64,000 nucleotides of DNA from positions 16,285,508 to 16,349,507 of the forward strand of contig CP154956.1 of the NCBI GenBank assembly GCA_039621445.1, in the 5' to 3' direction. Below the pieces are notes generated by a model. That model did no database searches. It was not told the DNA's origin and saw only the letters and a program-made list of their open reading frames with translations. The position numbers and the translations under genes were made by a program. Positions 1-23,439 of the stretch are shown here, in pieces. Within the stretch, counting starts at the first letter, position 1. Every line of letters begins with the position of its first letter. The DNA is from Euglena gracilis (Eukaryota; Euglenida; Euglenophyceae; Euglenales).

Positions 1-1580
1 CACCCTGCCCAGGTCCAACGTCAAACATATCCCTGCCTGAGTGGGGATTGCTTCCTTCCTCCACGGCGGCGCGGGAGGGACTTATCCAGGGCGTTGCTTA
101 GCCGGAGAGCCCCATCCCCAGAGGGGGTCCAGCCAGCAGCCCGGACCCCCCCCCCCGGAGGAAAAAACCTGCGCAAAGAGTCAGCAAGAAATTTGGAGGC
201 TTCAAAAGTGCCAAAACAGCTTTTTCGGGATTTTCCACCAAATTGACAAAAAAAGATGCCGTAAGTTCTCCGGTGCAAAGCCGGGGAAGAAATTTTTTTG
301 GTTTCAGGGGGGTTCCCCAGACCTCCCCCCTCATCTCACGTCATGGCCTGAAGAGCAGAACCAGGTTAGGAGGTGCTGGGAGCCGTTGACCGTCATTTCC
401 TGGGTCGTGGACTAGAGCACAGTGCGTCGGGGGCTTGGTGGCCCTGCACAGCAAACAAGGTAAGTCCCACCAGGCTCCGGCCCCGGCACTTGCAAAAAGG
501 ACCCCGGGGTCCATTTTGCTAGACATGGGAAAAAATGGACCACCTAGACCCCCCTATCGTATACATAGATATCCGTATGTGTGCAAAAATATGTATATGG
601 GTTGGGGGGTCCAGGAATCCCCTTGATTGGAAATATTTTTCCTCCGGCGCTGTGCGCCAAGGTGGACAGGTTTTTAATGGGGTTTTTGGCTGATTTTGTT
701 CCAAAAAACCCCCCCGAATCTGACCAAAAATGGGCAGTTTTGGAGGTGCAGAAAATTTTTCAGCACTTAGCGCCGGTCACTGGAAAAAAAATTCCACTAG
801 CTAGGCCTGCTGGCAGACCCCTCCGGGGGCGGGTCCACTAGGATTTCCACTGATCAAAGTTAGACTAGCTGCAGCCCAGCCCCCCACCCCGGGGGGGGGG
901 GGGGTTCGAACCCTTAAGCAGAGCCTGCTCTGGACACCTCCACGCACACAGACAAAAAAGGCCAGAGGCGAAAAACAGCGCCAGGTCCAGCAGCTCCAAC
1001 CCACCCACTCTTGAAACCCCACCCACCCCCCCAGGGGTGGGGTCACACAGGCGTGCAGTGAATGCATGGTCCGGACCCCCCCTTCCCCTCCCCCTTGTAC
1101 CAAACCAACGCTCGCTTAATACCCTGTCCCTCCCTCCCATCGACAGTTTGATTTGTTTTCCAGTCCCCAAAGGGCAGCTGGGTGGTAACGGGTGTTTGGC
1201 TTCCAGAATTGGACAAATGAGCAAAAACTGGGCAAAAGATGGATCAGAAAAGGATTTGTCCAGGGCAAAGTTTGGTCGAAAATTGGATTTTTTGGACGAT
1301 CGGTAGTTTTGGGGGAACTTTAGGTTCGATTCTTCGGGACCCGGTTCGACACCTAGTTGGGGCCAGTTCTAGCTTCTTCATTCAGTTCCAATAAGTTCTT
1401 ATTGGGGGGGGGGGTTGGCCAACAGCCTTGACAACAAATGCAGGGCGTTAATTAGTGACCTTGGGGCGGGGGGTTTAGCTCAGAGGCTGGAAAATTTGGG
1501 CTGGCTGGGGGGGGAATAAGGTCAGGGCAGCCTTTAAGTATAAAAAAAATTCCTGTTCCACCACATTCAATGAAAAATAC
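1..1580. other. Repeat-rich sequence, no gene seen
   Basis: Downstream of SDR copy C. It has several long C- and G-runs and short fragments of the window's dispersed repeats. No SDR exon or other recognisable coding segment was found on either strand. Confidence 0.6.
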
Positions 1581-1937
1581 TACCTCCCCCCCCCCTTGTC
1601 GTTGACACGCCAATGTTCTGGGAAAGTGTCGTTGACACGGGGGGTGTGTCAACGACACGCCGTGTCAACGACACAGTACCATAAAAAAATCGACCGCGCC
1701 AGCAACAATGTATAACCCCGTGAATGCATGTCCGCCACATTGTGGCCGGTGCGAATGGGGATGACATTCGAAGCCATGGCTGGAAAGAAGATTCGACACA
1801 TTTTTGAAATGTCCTGGCTGAAATTTGTCAGAAACTGTGGCCAATGCAAAAGAAAAAAATATGTTCCAGGAAAGTGTCGTTGACACGGGGGGTGTGTCAA
1901 CGACACGCCGTGTCAACGACAAGGGGGGGGGGAGGTA
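1581..1937. mobile_element. Small TIR element, GTTGACACG family
   Basis: Starts TACC, C-run, TTGTC, GTTGACACG and ends with the exact inverted sequence (..CGTGTCAACGACAA, G-run, GGTA), giving terminal inverted repeats of about 28 bp. A second copy of the GTTGACAC palindrome cluster lies inside each end, so it may be nested. It carries no open frame of its own. Related, decayed copies are near 33.35, 47.15 and 51.09 kb. Confidence 0.75.
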
Positions 1938-3089
1938 AGGGGGGGAAATGGCCGAAAAATCGGTATACTCTGGCAAAACCGGGTCGACAAGGGAGGGAAA
2001 TTAATATCTGGCACCCTTGGTGCTTTGAGCCTGGCCCATCCACCCAAAACGTCAAAAAATAAGCTTTTTTCTCAAGCCCAAGAAGGGCTTAAGTGGGCGG
2101 TCCTTAAGTGGGCAGTCCTTAACGAGGAAAAAAATCCCCTACCGTATGGACGGCCCTGTTTCAGGCAAATGAAGGTTCCTCCGCTGCAAAGAAATTTTCC
2201 CTGTGGAATAGCTTGACGTAAGGTTCTTGGGTCTGTAGCTTTCTTCCAGCTCCGATGAAAGTTCGCAGAATGTGCTTCATTTAGGAGGGGTTACCGGGGC
2301 CTCTGGCTTGGGACCCCCTGGGGGGGGGGGTCTCAAGCCCCTGGGGGGGGACAAGAAGCCTTGGTGCAACTAAGGGGGGGGGGTCTTCTGAGTTGAGAAT
2401 GAGCCCGAGTGACACTCACAGGGGCACTGCCGGAATGCTCCGCAAACAACACAACATACAACACAACAATGACCGACCAACCCAGACACTCACACATACA
2501 GACACACACACACACACACACACACACACAACTCTGTGACTTTTTTTGAAATCTGGAATACTGGACTTTTTGAAATCAGAAGTCCAGATATTGTAAGAAA
2601 CCTGGCAAGGAAGGTTCAAAGGCCAACAGGCAAGGTAGCCAAGCAAGACAGAGAGAAACTGTCACTGATGGTGCTTATGCACGAAGCAGAAAACCTTTGG
2701 GTTTTGCGATGGGCGAAATGGGGTAGATTGAGGCCAGGCCATTTTTTATCGGCTGATGGGGGGCACTTGACTGCAGCATTGCGAGTACACTTTTGGCAAC
2801 TGGGCCAGTCAGCTAAGCATTTCTTGGAGATTTCTTGGGAACAGCGTCATTTTTGACCCTGAGAACATTGACACCATTATTTTTTTGGTGAGAACAATTT
2901 CATCGACGTGAATAGTTCATCAAAATGAGGTTTCATCAACTTGTTATGAACCTGACCGGGAGGCCCTCAGGAGGCCCCGCAAACACCCGGGGCACGATTT
3001 CAAAAAAAAAAGCCTGAAGGTTCGAACTGAGGCAGTTCGCAAAGAGCAGTCTGGCCGCCATTCCTGGCACAGGGCCGGGGCTCCACGGC
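1938..3089. other. 3' flank of SDR copy C, no gene seen
   Basis: Contains a (CA)n tract near 2500-2530 and a repeat fragment at about 2030-2060 that recurs near 14.5 and 27.0 kb. The 2550-2860 stretch has mixed composition but no recognisable protein. Confidence 0.55.
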
Positions 3090-13212
<10,123 letters not shown>

Positions 13213-14851
13213 GGGGGCAGGGGCCCATGCACCTCCCGTGGCAACCCCGAGCCCCGCCACGGCACCGTTAGAAAGAACAATTCCTTCGGCGCCGGAGGAA
13301 TGCGTTTGGCTCAACATCGGTTCTCCCGGACCAGGCTGTTTTTTCCCAACCCCGGGGGGGGGGGGGGGTGCGGAGTGGCTGGTGGGGGCCCCCCCCCGGC
13401 AGGCACTACCCTCCCCGGGGGGGGGGGGGGTTGGATTTCGGCCTACGCCCAGGCACATTCCTTTGAAAATAGGCCATTTTTGGCTCCCCGGCGCCTTTGG
13501 CGCCGGGTTCTGTGCTAGGGCACTTTTGGCCGTGTGCCCTACCCCCCCCCCCGGGTGGGTCGGATCAGGAGAGCCTTGGAGTGCCTGCCCAGACAGGCAC
13601 CCCGTGGTGAGGTCGGCACCCGACTGTAATATAGCCTGCCCCGGAAATATGTGTGTCTTGGGTGGGGGTCAGACCCCTCCACCTGGGACATGGGGCGAGT
13701 CTACCCCCCACCCACCATGGCACCCCGAACGCACTGAAAGAAAATTCTGACAAAAAACAATCGGCTCCCCGAGAAACACGGGAAGGCCTGGGGGGTGGGT
13801 CGGATCCCCCCTGCCACCAGGATGGGGGTGGGGAGAGGTGGTCGACCCCCCCACCCACCACCCATACAATTGCAGGGATTCCCGTACAGCCCTGGTCGGA
13901 CTCCCCCACCCACCACTCAGACAGTTTCGGGTCCCCCAACCCCCCCCCTAAAAGAAGCGCGGGACTGCTACAAGCGCAGGGTCCAAATAAAAACGCACGC
14001 CGGCCAGAGGCAGCTGTCCGCTGCAAGCTCATCCCCCATTTTGATGGTAATTCTAAAGGAAATCAATGAAAATCAAACTAAAATCACACCGGCAGGGCCC
14101 AAACAAAAGCGCACCCCGGCCGCCGGAGGCGCCATATTTGGGCCGGGGGTTCAACATTTTGGTCGGAATTGGTCGGGGATTTCATCGACCCGAACGTTGA
14201 CGTTTTCTCTTGCTTCCTTGTTTATCACCATAGGACCATTTCTTGAGGGGCAACCTTGTTAAGAGACTGCCCAAAGCAAGTGAAGAAGTCTCTCCATTTC
14301 GGTCTCCACTCCAGCACCGAACCCCAGGGCGGTCCTTAAACAAAAAAAACTCTGCTGTCCCAGCACATTCAATGAAAAATCCAGACAAAAAAATAGCAGA
14401 AAAATGCCCTAAAAATAGCCATATTTTTTGGCAAAAAAAAACGGGTTGACTTCGGGGAAATAGCAATTTTGGCATTATTGGACCAACGACCATCCACGTA
14501 AAACACCAAAAAAAAAAGTGTTTTTCGACCTTTTTGTTTTCGTCCCCAGTCCAGCTCTTAGGCCTAACGTACACAATTTATGGGGCTGGTTGGGGGAAGC
14601 GCACACTGCCTGAGATTTTCGAAACCTTGCGATTGGATTTCGCATTGGAAATATTGATTGGAATATTTGTTGAATTTGGTTGGCGATTTGGACATGCTGC
14701 TGTCTCGCTGGGGCGCACCTTCAGAGGGGTTCCCCAGAGGGGGAAGTGTGTGCTTTCGAGCCCATGTCGGGAAAGGGAAAAAAAAAATGCCTGACTCCTG
14801 CATCCCAGCCCTGGAAGTCGGAAGAGTCCAGGCAAGGAAGGACCCCCTTAA

Positions 14852-15111
14852 CACAGGGCAAATAGCATGAAATGCGACGCCCTGGCATATTTGCATCGCT
14901 TCATGGCAAGCGTGTGCATGGATGTTTCTTCGATGCCCAAGGTGGAATGGCTTGAGGAAACACAGGATTGTTGTCTTTTGTGTGTGGATCGGTTGACGGG
15001 TTGGAGGGTGGCTCGACCTGCCACCGAAAAGGGTCTCACTGGTGAGCACGCCGCCCATCTTTTCCTCGACGGGTGTTGGGGGGAGGTGGGTGTGCCAAGC
15101 AGGGTGGTATA
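14852..15111 (+). pseudogene. LTR-retrotransposon (Ty3/gypsy-like) integrase fragment, broken
   Basis: The + frame from the ATG at 14867 resembles the integrase core of Ty3/gypsy elements. VCMDVSSMP fits the first catalytic Asp, followed by LLCVDRLTGW, a GLTGEHAAHLFLDGCW-like helix and GVPSRV. An in-frame TAA follows where the second catalytic Asp motif should begin, and a KGRDFF-like continuation is read beyond it. Another stop lies just upstream, so only about 80 codons survive. No reverse transcriptase, RNase H or LTR could be recognised nearby. Assignment is by motif recognition only. It lies in the spacer between SDR copies B and C, on the opposite strand. Confidence 0.6.
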
Positions 15112-16374
15112 AAAGGGACGGGATTTTTTCCCTTTTTCCCATTAAAGACCGCCCTTAAGGATCACCGCAATGGTGCATTCTGCATCTTCATTTGTTGTCA
15201 CTGACTAATCCCTGACGAGTTGTCGTCACAAAAAAAAGAGACCCAGAAACCCCAATATGGGAAAGATGGCAAGACAAGGTAAGGTGGGAGGTATTATTTG
15301 TCGGGGGGGGGGGGAACTTGTATGATCAGCCACGTCTCTTCCTTTTGGCCTCGAGTTCCTTGTTTCCCTCTGGAGCCCCTGGTCTGCCCGGCAGCAGCGC
15401 CCAGCCGGCAATGCATGGCGGAGCCCCTGCGGGTGACAAAAGCAACGCCAGGTTGATGTCACAGCCTCGTATGTGGCGGGTCCAAAGGAGAGTCCTTCGG
15501 GGAGTGGACCTTGAGGGACTTCAAAGGTTTGGCCCCCAGCCACGGGGAGAATGGCTGTTTTGAGGCACACACCTCCAGTTTCTGAGGGCGTTGTGGAGGT
15601 ACTGCAAAAATTAGCACCCCCACAAGCGAATTCACCCCCCACTGACGTCCTTGAGGTGGCATTTTTCCGAAGGGAGATGGCAAAAATGGGTGAAATTTTG
15701 GCTGTGCCCTAGGGGGGGGCTGGGCCACCCAAACATCTGTCAAAAAAACCACTTTCATTTTATCTTTTTGTGCAAAGAATTTCTTCCCTATTTTGACCCC
15801 ACAAGTGACCCCAATGTGGAAAGCACATTTCATAGCGATTCCGAAAATGCAAGAAGGAACAGGATTTTTTCCGGGTTCCCCACCCTTCCACTGGGGCTGG
15901 TGGGTGCCAAAATTTGCAATCATGGCGGTGTAGGTTTCAAATGCACCAGAATCAAAAGACTGGAAAAGGCTGTTTTTTTACCAACCCCGGGGGGGGGGGT
16001 CCGGAGTGCCTTGGGGTGCCTGCCCAGGCAGGCACTACCCCCCCCCGGGGGTCGGATTTCGGCCTACGCCCAGGCACGTTCCTTTGAAAATAGGCCATTT
16101 TTGGCTCCCCGGCGCCTTTGGCGCCGGGGTCTGTGCTAAGGCACTTTTGGCCGTGTGCCCTACCCCCCCCCCCCCCGGTCGGATCGGTGGTGCCTTGGAG
16201 TGCCTGCCCAGGCAGGCACCCCCCCCCACCCTGGGGTGGGGTCGGCACCACCTTAAAAACAGCCTGGACTGGAACAAAAGCACACCATTACGATGCGATA
16301 CCACTGTCCAAGTTAGGACATCACGGACGACATTTCACTCTGTACTGTTTCCCCTCCACCCCTGCTGCGGCTCC

Positions 16375-17007
16375 CCCAGGGCAGAACGGTGGGGGGGTCG
16401 AACCCCACCCGGGAGGTGCAGGGGGGTGGGGGGGGTCGATCCCCCCCACCCACCACAGCATTTTCACCAATTTTGGGAAATCGGGTTTTTGACTGGGGAA
16501 AATGTTTGAAAAAAATTTAATACATGATTTTTTGATGAAAAAAGACATTTTTTTCACAAAAAAAACTCAAAAATTTCAGGTTTAAAAATTGGTAGTTTTT
16601 AGGGGGGGGGGGGTGAAAAAAAACGATGGTCGAAAAATTGGACCAAGTTCTGGCACAGTCAAATTTTACTCACATTTTACAGAAATTTTTTGGATTTTCA
16701 ATGGCATGTTTTGCTTCAAAAACCTCTCAAAATCAAAATTTTGAGAAAATGTTGAAATTTTGGAAGGTGTGAAAAAAAGGGGTTTGTGGGGGGGTTTGGG
16801 GGGTCCTCCTACATGGGTCCCAAAATGGGTTCAAAATACACCTGGTGCCGAAGGCGCCGGGAAAAATTTTTCGGGTCCAAAAATTGGTGCCACCAGAAAA
16901 CCAGGAAGAGATGGTTGGGGGGTCGACCCCCCCCCCCCAGGGGGGTGGGGGTCGACCCCCCCCACCCACCACCCTGGCTGTTTGGCCGTTTCCCGTTCTG
17001 CCCTGGG
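16375..17007. mobile_element. 0.6-kb TIR element, CCCAGGGCAGAAC family
   Basis: Ends CCCAGGGCAGAACGG and CCGTTCTGCCCTGGG are inverted. The interior has GGGGGTCGACCCCC-type palindromes near both ends, an A/T-rich centre and a GGTGCCGAAGGCGCC hairpin. Closely related copies are at 29580 and (short) 22382, with an inverted part at 63.5-63.9 kb. Confidence 0.75.
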
Positions 17008-17991
17008 TTCCCCACCCTCCTCCTCCGCCTCCATTGCTCAAACAGTTGGTGCAGTTCCAAAGCAACATACGGACCCATCCCAGAGTTGGGGCGCTTTCCA
17101 CTTTCAAAAAGAACAGCAAATCGGTTTTTTGCTTTCTTGCACGTTCAAACACAAGACACATGAAATTCACAATTGCTCACCAAATTCTGAACTTTTTTCA
17201 AAACAGTGTACAGAGTGCCCTGCGGTTTGAGGTGGGGGGGGGGGGGGGGGCAAAGCACGGAGTGGTGGTGTTTGGGTCGACGAACCAACAGGGCATCGTG
17301 GGCTGTGGTCAACTTCAGTCGCGCAGGAAAACGGAAAGAGGGGCCTGCGCGTCGGCGAAGGCCCTGCAAGCGAAGCGCTTGGATGGCGGGGGTGGTCGGG
17401 CTCGAGTGGTCCACCTTGCGGAACGCTGAACGTTTTCCCCCGGGCCAGTGGATGCCCAAGGCCATTGTCCGCCCGAGAGATGTAGAGAACCAGCGAAATT
17501 TGGAGTGGAGGTGCAGCTTGTGAGATCTAGGTGCACTTAAAGCAGGAAAGAGTTGTGTGGAGGCTTTTCACAGCAGGGAAAGAAGAGAAAGTTGGGCCCC
17601 CCACCCAGGGTGAACCCTCCCTCCATTCAAGTGCACGGTGCCCAAATGGTGTGCAGTGCCCAAATCAATGTCACACCCCAGAGGGCCTGAAGGTGAAGTC
17701 CAAAAAAGTGCGCACCCCCAAAAAAGCATTTTTCAATGAAACGCTTTCGGGTCAGGCATTTGCTTAAGGACCCCGGGGGGGGGGGGTACTGGCTAGCAAA
17801 TCGGCTAGACACTGGAAAAAGTGGACTAGCTAGACCCCCCTGCCCCCCCCGGGGGGGGGGGGGGGGGGGGGGGAGTCCGGGGGTCCCGAGTCCGGGGGTC
17901 CCCCCGACTGGAAAAAAATGCCCTGACTGCGCCTACGCAAATGCCGATGTGGTGCCCCAAGGTGGGCACTTTTGTGGCGAACTGCAGGTCC

Positions 17992-18247
17992 AGGTGTTTT
18001 TTAAAGACCGCCCCCTGGGGTGGGGCCCCCCGGGGGAGGGGGGGGGGGTCCCAGGGGACCCACCCACTTTTGCCAAAAAAATGCTAAAAATAGCACCTTT
18101 TCAAAATTTTCGGCGCCAGAGGCGCCGAAAAAGATATACCCACCGGCCCCTACCCCCACCCCTCTGGGGGGGGAGGGGTTCCAAGGGACCCACCCACCCT
18201 ACCCCCCCCCCCGGGGGAAGGGATCCAAGACTAAAAAAAATCCCCTG
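17992..18247. mobile_element. TIR element, GGTTTTTTTAAGAC family
   Basis: Begins AGGTGTTTTTTAAAGACC and ends GGATCCAAGACTAAAAAAAA; the centre has CGGCGCCAGAGGCGCCG. Same order of C/G-runs and CACCCACC tracts as the element at 54248. Confidence 0.65.
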
Positions 18248-18524
18248 TGCAGGTCCCAAGGTTGCATGGCGCGTTAACGGTGGGTACCAAAAAAATGAGG
18301 CTGAGAACCCAAAAAAAGTTTTGTGGTTCACGCATGGACAAGAAAGGATTTTGTTGGATCGACAATGTTTGGGCCAACTTTAGGGGGAGACAACTTTAGA
18401 GGGAGGCCAAGTGCCGGGGGGGGGGGGGCAGGCACCAGAGATTCGCTCAGTGAAACCCAGGGGATTTTTTCCCAGGCCAAACCCACACAGCTTTTTGAAA
18501 ACCCATCCGGTTGGCTGGTGCCAG

Positions 18525-18660
18525 GGACCCTGACAACTTCCTATACTGACAGGTTGGCCGGTAACAGGGACCCTGGCAGTTTCCCGGGAGGGACCCTGGC
18601 AGGTACTCGGGCATGACAACCTCCCAGGGGGGGGGGGGGTAGGTAAGTAAGTGAGGGGGG
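18525..18660. repeat. GACCCTGACA repeat unit
   Basis: Tandemly arranged GGGACCCTGACAACTTCC / CAGGGACCCTGGCAGTTTCC blocks bounded by a G-run and GGTAGGTA. Relatives are at 21.68-21.83, 46.15-46.25 and 59.35-59.48 kb. Confidence 0.55.
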
Positions 18661-19410
18661 GACTGGACTCCCTCCCACTACCCCCCCCCCCGCAAAACCA
18701 CCGCTCACTGAATACCCTGGGGAGGCGGGTACCAGTGGTAGTAAATCCATGGCTGCGATCCTCGTCACGCCACCTGAGAGGCCCAGCCACCCCAATGAGC
18801 CATGGTGCGGTGGGTAGGCTGCTGGGTAGCGCCAGCGGGAGCGACGTTGGGGCATATTGCGTCCCCGGGGGATCAGCCGTCCCCGGGGCATTGCTTGGTT
18901 ACCATACATCTCGTCATGGCCCGGGGGGGGGGGGGGGTTGTGGTGGGGCTACAAATTTGGGTTGGCAAAAAGGAGAATTTTGGTGGTCCAGAGTCCCCCC
19001 TCCTGTTCAGGAGGGGGAGACCCCCCTTCGTTCAGGGGGGGGACACCCCCCCATTTATACCCCGCACGTCCTCTTCACAGCCAACAGTGGGCTGCAAGGA
19101 GCTAAAAAAAAATGGACAATTACCAAAGAAAGCAAGAACAGAACACTGTTTTCAAAAAGCTGCAGGTGACAACATCGAAACCATTGAAACCCTTCAAAAA
19201 AAAACCTACGTTTGACTGCCATTCACAAAACTTTCGGCGTTTCGTAGCAAATTTCCAGCTGCACTGAGCTAATCAGAGGGCTGGCTAGCTTGGCAAAAAG
19301 CACCCCCCCCCCCGCCCATTGGGCCAACCTTCAGGAGAAGCATGGTCACCCGTCGAACAATCAGCCAACTAAGGGATTAATGGATGTGTTCAAATGTACT
19401 TGCGGCATGC

Positions 19411-19618
<208 letters not shown>

Positions 19619-22381
19619 ATGTGTGTTTATGTGCGCACGCGAGCGTGCATGTGGGTTTCATGCCAGGCTCTGAAGAGAAGAAAGGATGGTCATGGAATCT
19701 TAACCATATAGAATGAAGAGGAGGGGAACAGGAAATCAAAACCCCTTGGCAAGATGCTAAGTGAGGGGGAAGGAGGGGGGTCTGGTTGCCCCCGGGGTTC
19801 GACATACCTCCCCCCCCCCCCGGGTAAGAACAGGGAGTGCTTAATTAATTTGCCGAAATATGGGCAAGAACCGGAGGGGATGCTTAGACAAGGGGGAAAA
19901 TTCGACTGCAAAAACAACTTCGCGCCAAAAAGGAGAAGTCCCCTTGTTTCAAAGATCCACTGTTGAACGCACAGGTACCCCAGTGTCGGTCCGGAGCCCT
20001 TTGGCGGAGGGGTTGATCCAGACCCCCCCTCTGGTCCAGGAGGGGAGCGCACTCCCCTACCCCATACCAAGGATGGATATTGGTTATCGGCCCATATCGG
20101 GTTTATCGAAAAGCTCGAATTTATCGGGTCCCCAAAAAATATCGTAAAATATCGACTTTATCGGGGGGGAGCAAAAAAAAACCCTGTTCAACGGATTTTT
20201 TTGAGAGGCAAATTCCTAATTTGGTGTGCTTATTCTTAATTTTGAGAAGCAAATTCCTAATTCCGTGTGTAAATTCCTAATTTTGAGTTGCAAGTGGCTA
20301 AATTTGGATGCAAAATACCAAAAGCATGTACATGTATATGTATGTAGGGTCACTACCTGGACCACTACCCCTCTACAAAAACAACTCAGCATAAAAGTGC
20401 CAGGAAAAACAGCATTCGAGCATTAAAAAAGAATTGTGTTTTCGCGCAAATGCTTCAAAAAACTCAGCCAAAAAGTATGTAAATTCTGCACTTCCCGAGC
20501 GCGAATTGCTGGAGAAGAAAAACATTGGTACTGGAGGGTCATGGACCGGGGAAGGAGGGTTTGTACATTACCGATATCAGTTTTTCTGCAGTTTTCCGCA
20601 ATTTCCGTGATTTTTCCACAATTTTCTTTCGCAGAATTTTCCAGCAATTTTGGTATCAATTATTCCTCCCACCCCTGGTGATGCTTTCCCCAGGGGGATA
20701 ACCACCTGTATTTTTCATTGGGGCACAGTGCGTGAGTTGTTGGCACCCCCCATGTCAGCTCTTGGGAGTGTTTGTGTATTTTACACTTTCCAAAATTAGT
20801 TTTTTCTGCTCCTTTAAAAGTTGCTGCTTTTTTCAAGTTAGAAATGTATTTGAATTTCAGTTTGAAAAAAATTACATTTTTCTATTTTTTGGTTCACGTG
20901 TGTGAGCACTGACCTTGTCTCGGGACCTCCCCCAGCCCACACTCATCGGTCTGTTGTTGGAAAGCAATTTGCCTGTGTGCGTTCATGCACCATATTTCTG
21001 AGAGATAATGTGTGTGTTACTGAAACATATGATACAATTTGGGTTGCATTGCTTAACTATCTTCATGTGAAATGATGCATCCTGAAGAAAAAAAAACGCA
21101 GATGACTGTTTTTTGCTTCTCCCTTCGATTGATGGCGTCGCTGAAACAGGAAACCGAAGAGAGGAGGGACTCTTCGGGGGGGTGGCATCTTTTTTGAAGC
21201 CTTGAACCCAGGGCTGTATATCAATTCCTGAAACTCTGTGCGTGGTGGGTGGGCCAGCCCACCTTCGCCAGGCCTCCCCATACAGCCTCCTCCCATTTGA
21301 AGGTTCCAAAATAGCCAAAGTGGCCAAAATTGGGCAAAGGGTTGAGGACGTGTTGCCCAGCTCAAATTTCAGCCTCAAAATCAATTTTTGTGTGCTTTTT
21401 CCAATTTTTTCCCCAATTATTTTCCCTGCCCTTTTCAACTAGAAAAGTTTTCAAGTGTTGGAGAGGACCTAGAAAAATTTCGACTCCTCAAAAATTATTT
21501 GCAATACTGGTGGACGTTTTGAGCCATTATTCACGTTGTTCCAAAAAAGTCCAAACCCATGATTTTTGTAATTTGGAACCATGCTGCTTCCATAACTATG
21601 CAATTTGTGGCACAAAAAAAAAACAATGAAACGACAGAAATTTGACAAAAAGTTCGTTCTCAAATGTGCTTTTGTGTGTGCCATTTCACATTTGCCACCC
21701 TGCACAATTCTGGGACACAGCACATTTCCGGGACACCCCTCTCTCTCTGAGAAACTGCCATGCCCGAGAACCTGTCGGGGTCCCAGCCGGGGAAGTGTCA
21801 GGGTGCCCAGTGTTTCCAACCTGTCATGAAATACCCTGTGACTAACAACCAACCCGCGCCGCAAGAGGGAAAAGGGATGAAGAAAAATGAGATCAAAAAC
21901 GGGCCAAAAAGCACGCGGTATGCCAAAGAAAAAAACCGGCGGAAATTGGGTGAGAATTCATGGCATTTTACCAAAATGTGTTAAAAAGATTGTCCATGTT
22001 CTCTTGGTGGCAATACCCCCTAGGAGCAATTAAAGGCATTCTGTGGACAGATTTGGGCACACACCAAGCCTCGACTTGTGACCCCCTTCCCGTGGCTAAT
22101 CCCGATCCTTTAGCTCCCCACAGGGTGGACAGTGGAGGGGTTAGGTAAGAGAAGGAAGATGGCCCCGCCCCTCCAGACTCTGCCCCCAAAACTGTGCCAA
22201 CCCTGACTTGGGAAGCAAAGCCTGGACAGGGACCATGCATCGCCAGGTGTGGGCGTTGCGCTGGAACCGCCGATGACTGCAGGGCGGTGTGGGAGGGCCA
22301 CGCCAAACCATTGCCACCGCCTCCAGTGGGGCACATCGGGCAGCCCCCAAAAAGCTGGCCAACACGCTGACCTAACCACAC

Positions 22382-22628
22382 CCCAGGGCAGAACAGGAAA
22401 GCCTGGTGGGGGTTGACCCCCACACCCGGGAGCATTTTCACGGATTTTTTTTTAACAAATCCACCCGGCGCCGAAAACGCCAGGAAAAAAAACTGGGTGT
22501 TTAAAATTGGTGCTCCCAGAAATACGGGAGGAGGTGGGGGGGGGTCGACCCCCCACCATGCAGGGGGGGGGGGGGTCGACCCCCACCCACCACCACCTTT
22601 GCTATTGGCTGATTCCCGTTCTGCCCTG
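22382..22628. mobile_element. Short CCCAGGGCAGAAC-family element
   Basis: Same ends as the elements at 16375 and 29580, but most of the A/T-rich interior is missing. It retains the GTCGAC palindromes and a GGCGCCGAAAACGCC hairpin. Confidence 0.65.
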
Positions 22629-23256
22629 CCGTGCCCCCCCCCCACTTTTTCGCCCTTTTGGAACCATTTGTGTTCTCAACAGCCCTTCGAAGCCTGCTTG
22701 GCGTCCCAAACAGAGGCCTGGGGACTTGCGAGACCGGCTCCCCACGCCTCCCTGGGTTGGCCCCTGGACCCTGAGCACACCCGTGGACGCTGGGAGGAGA
22801 GAAAAGGCGAAGCCCTTCAAACTGCGGATGCGGGGTTAGGGGGCGGGCCAGGCTGCCAGTTGGCCGTCCCCCACCCGTTCGTAGGCGCCCGTCTTTGCCA
22901 TTCCAGAACCCTCCCGGCTGTGCAAAATGGAAACCTTGGCTCTGTCCCGGATGTCCCATGTGTCTCATTTGTCTCATTTGTCTTATTTGTTGGATTATTC
23001 ATTTGCGTCCTACTTGGCCCGATTGTCTCATTTGTCTCATTGGTTTCATTTTGTCTCGTATTTGTCTTGTATGGGTGTTGGAGCACTGGAGATGTCCAAA
23101 GAAAACGGTGGAAACAGTGGGGTGAATAACCTGGGTGGAAGGAATCGTTGGGGGGAATGCCATGTGTTTGGGACACCATTCAAATGTGTATGAGAGAAAA
23201 CACACAGGCCGCAAGGCAGGTGAAGGGGAGAACTTTAGAAACCTGGGGGTTTGAAA

Positions 23257-23439
23257 TACCTCCCCCCCCCAAGCCCAGTGAACACTAAGGTGACAATCTA
23301 GACGGTCCGAACGGGGGGTGTTCATTGGGCATGGGGGTACGGTTTCTGTGTGGATAAGGTATATGGTGACAATCTGGACGGTCCGAACACCCCCTGTTCA
23401 TTGGGCAAGGGCGTTCATTGGGCATGGGGGGGGGAGGTA
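23257..23439. mobile_element. TIR element, CCCAATGAAC family
   Basis: 183 bp. Left end is TACC, C-run, AAGCCCAGTGAACAC; right end is GTTCATTGGGCATGG, G-run, AGGTA. It contains two internal copies of a CTAGACGGTCCGAAC-like block. It is nearly identical to the element at 50064. Confidence 0.75.

Noticed and set aside
17270-17530. Coding-like composition on both strands
   Set aside because: Frames of 70-105 codons exist on both strands, but no motif, homology between copies or boundary rule supports one of them.
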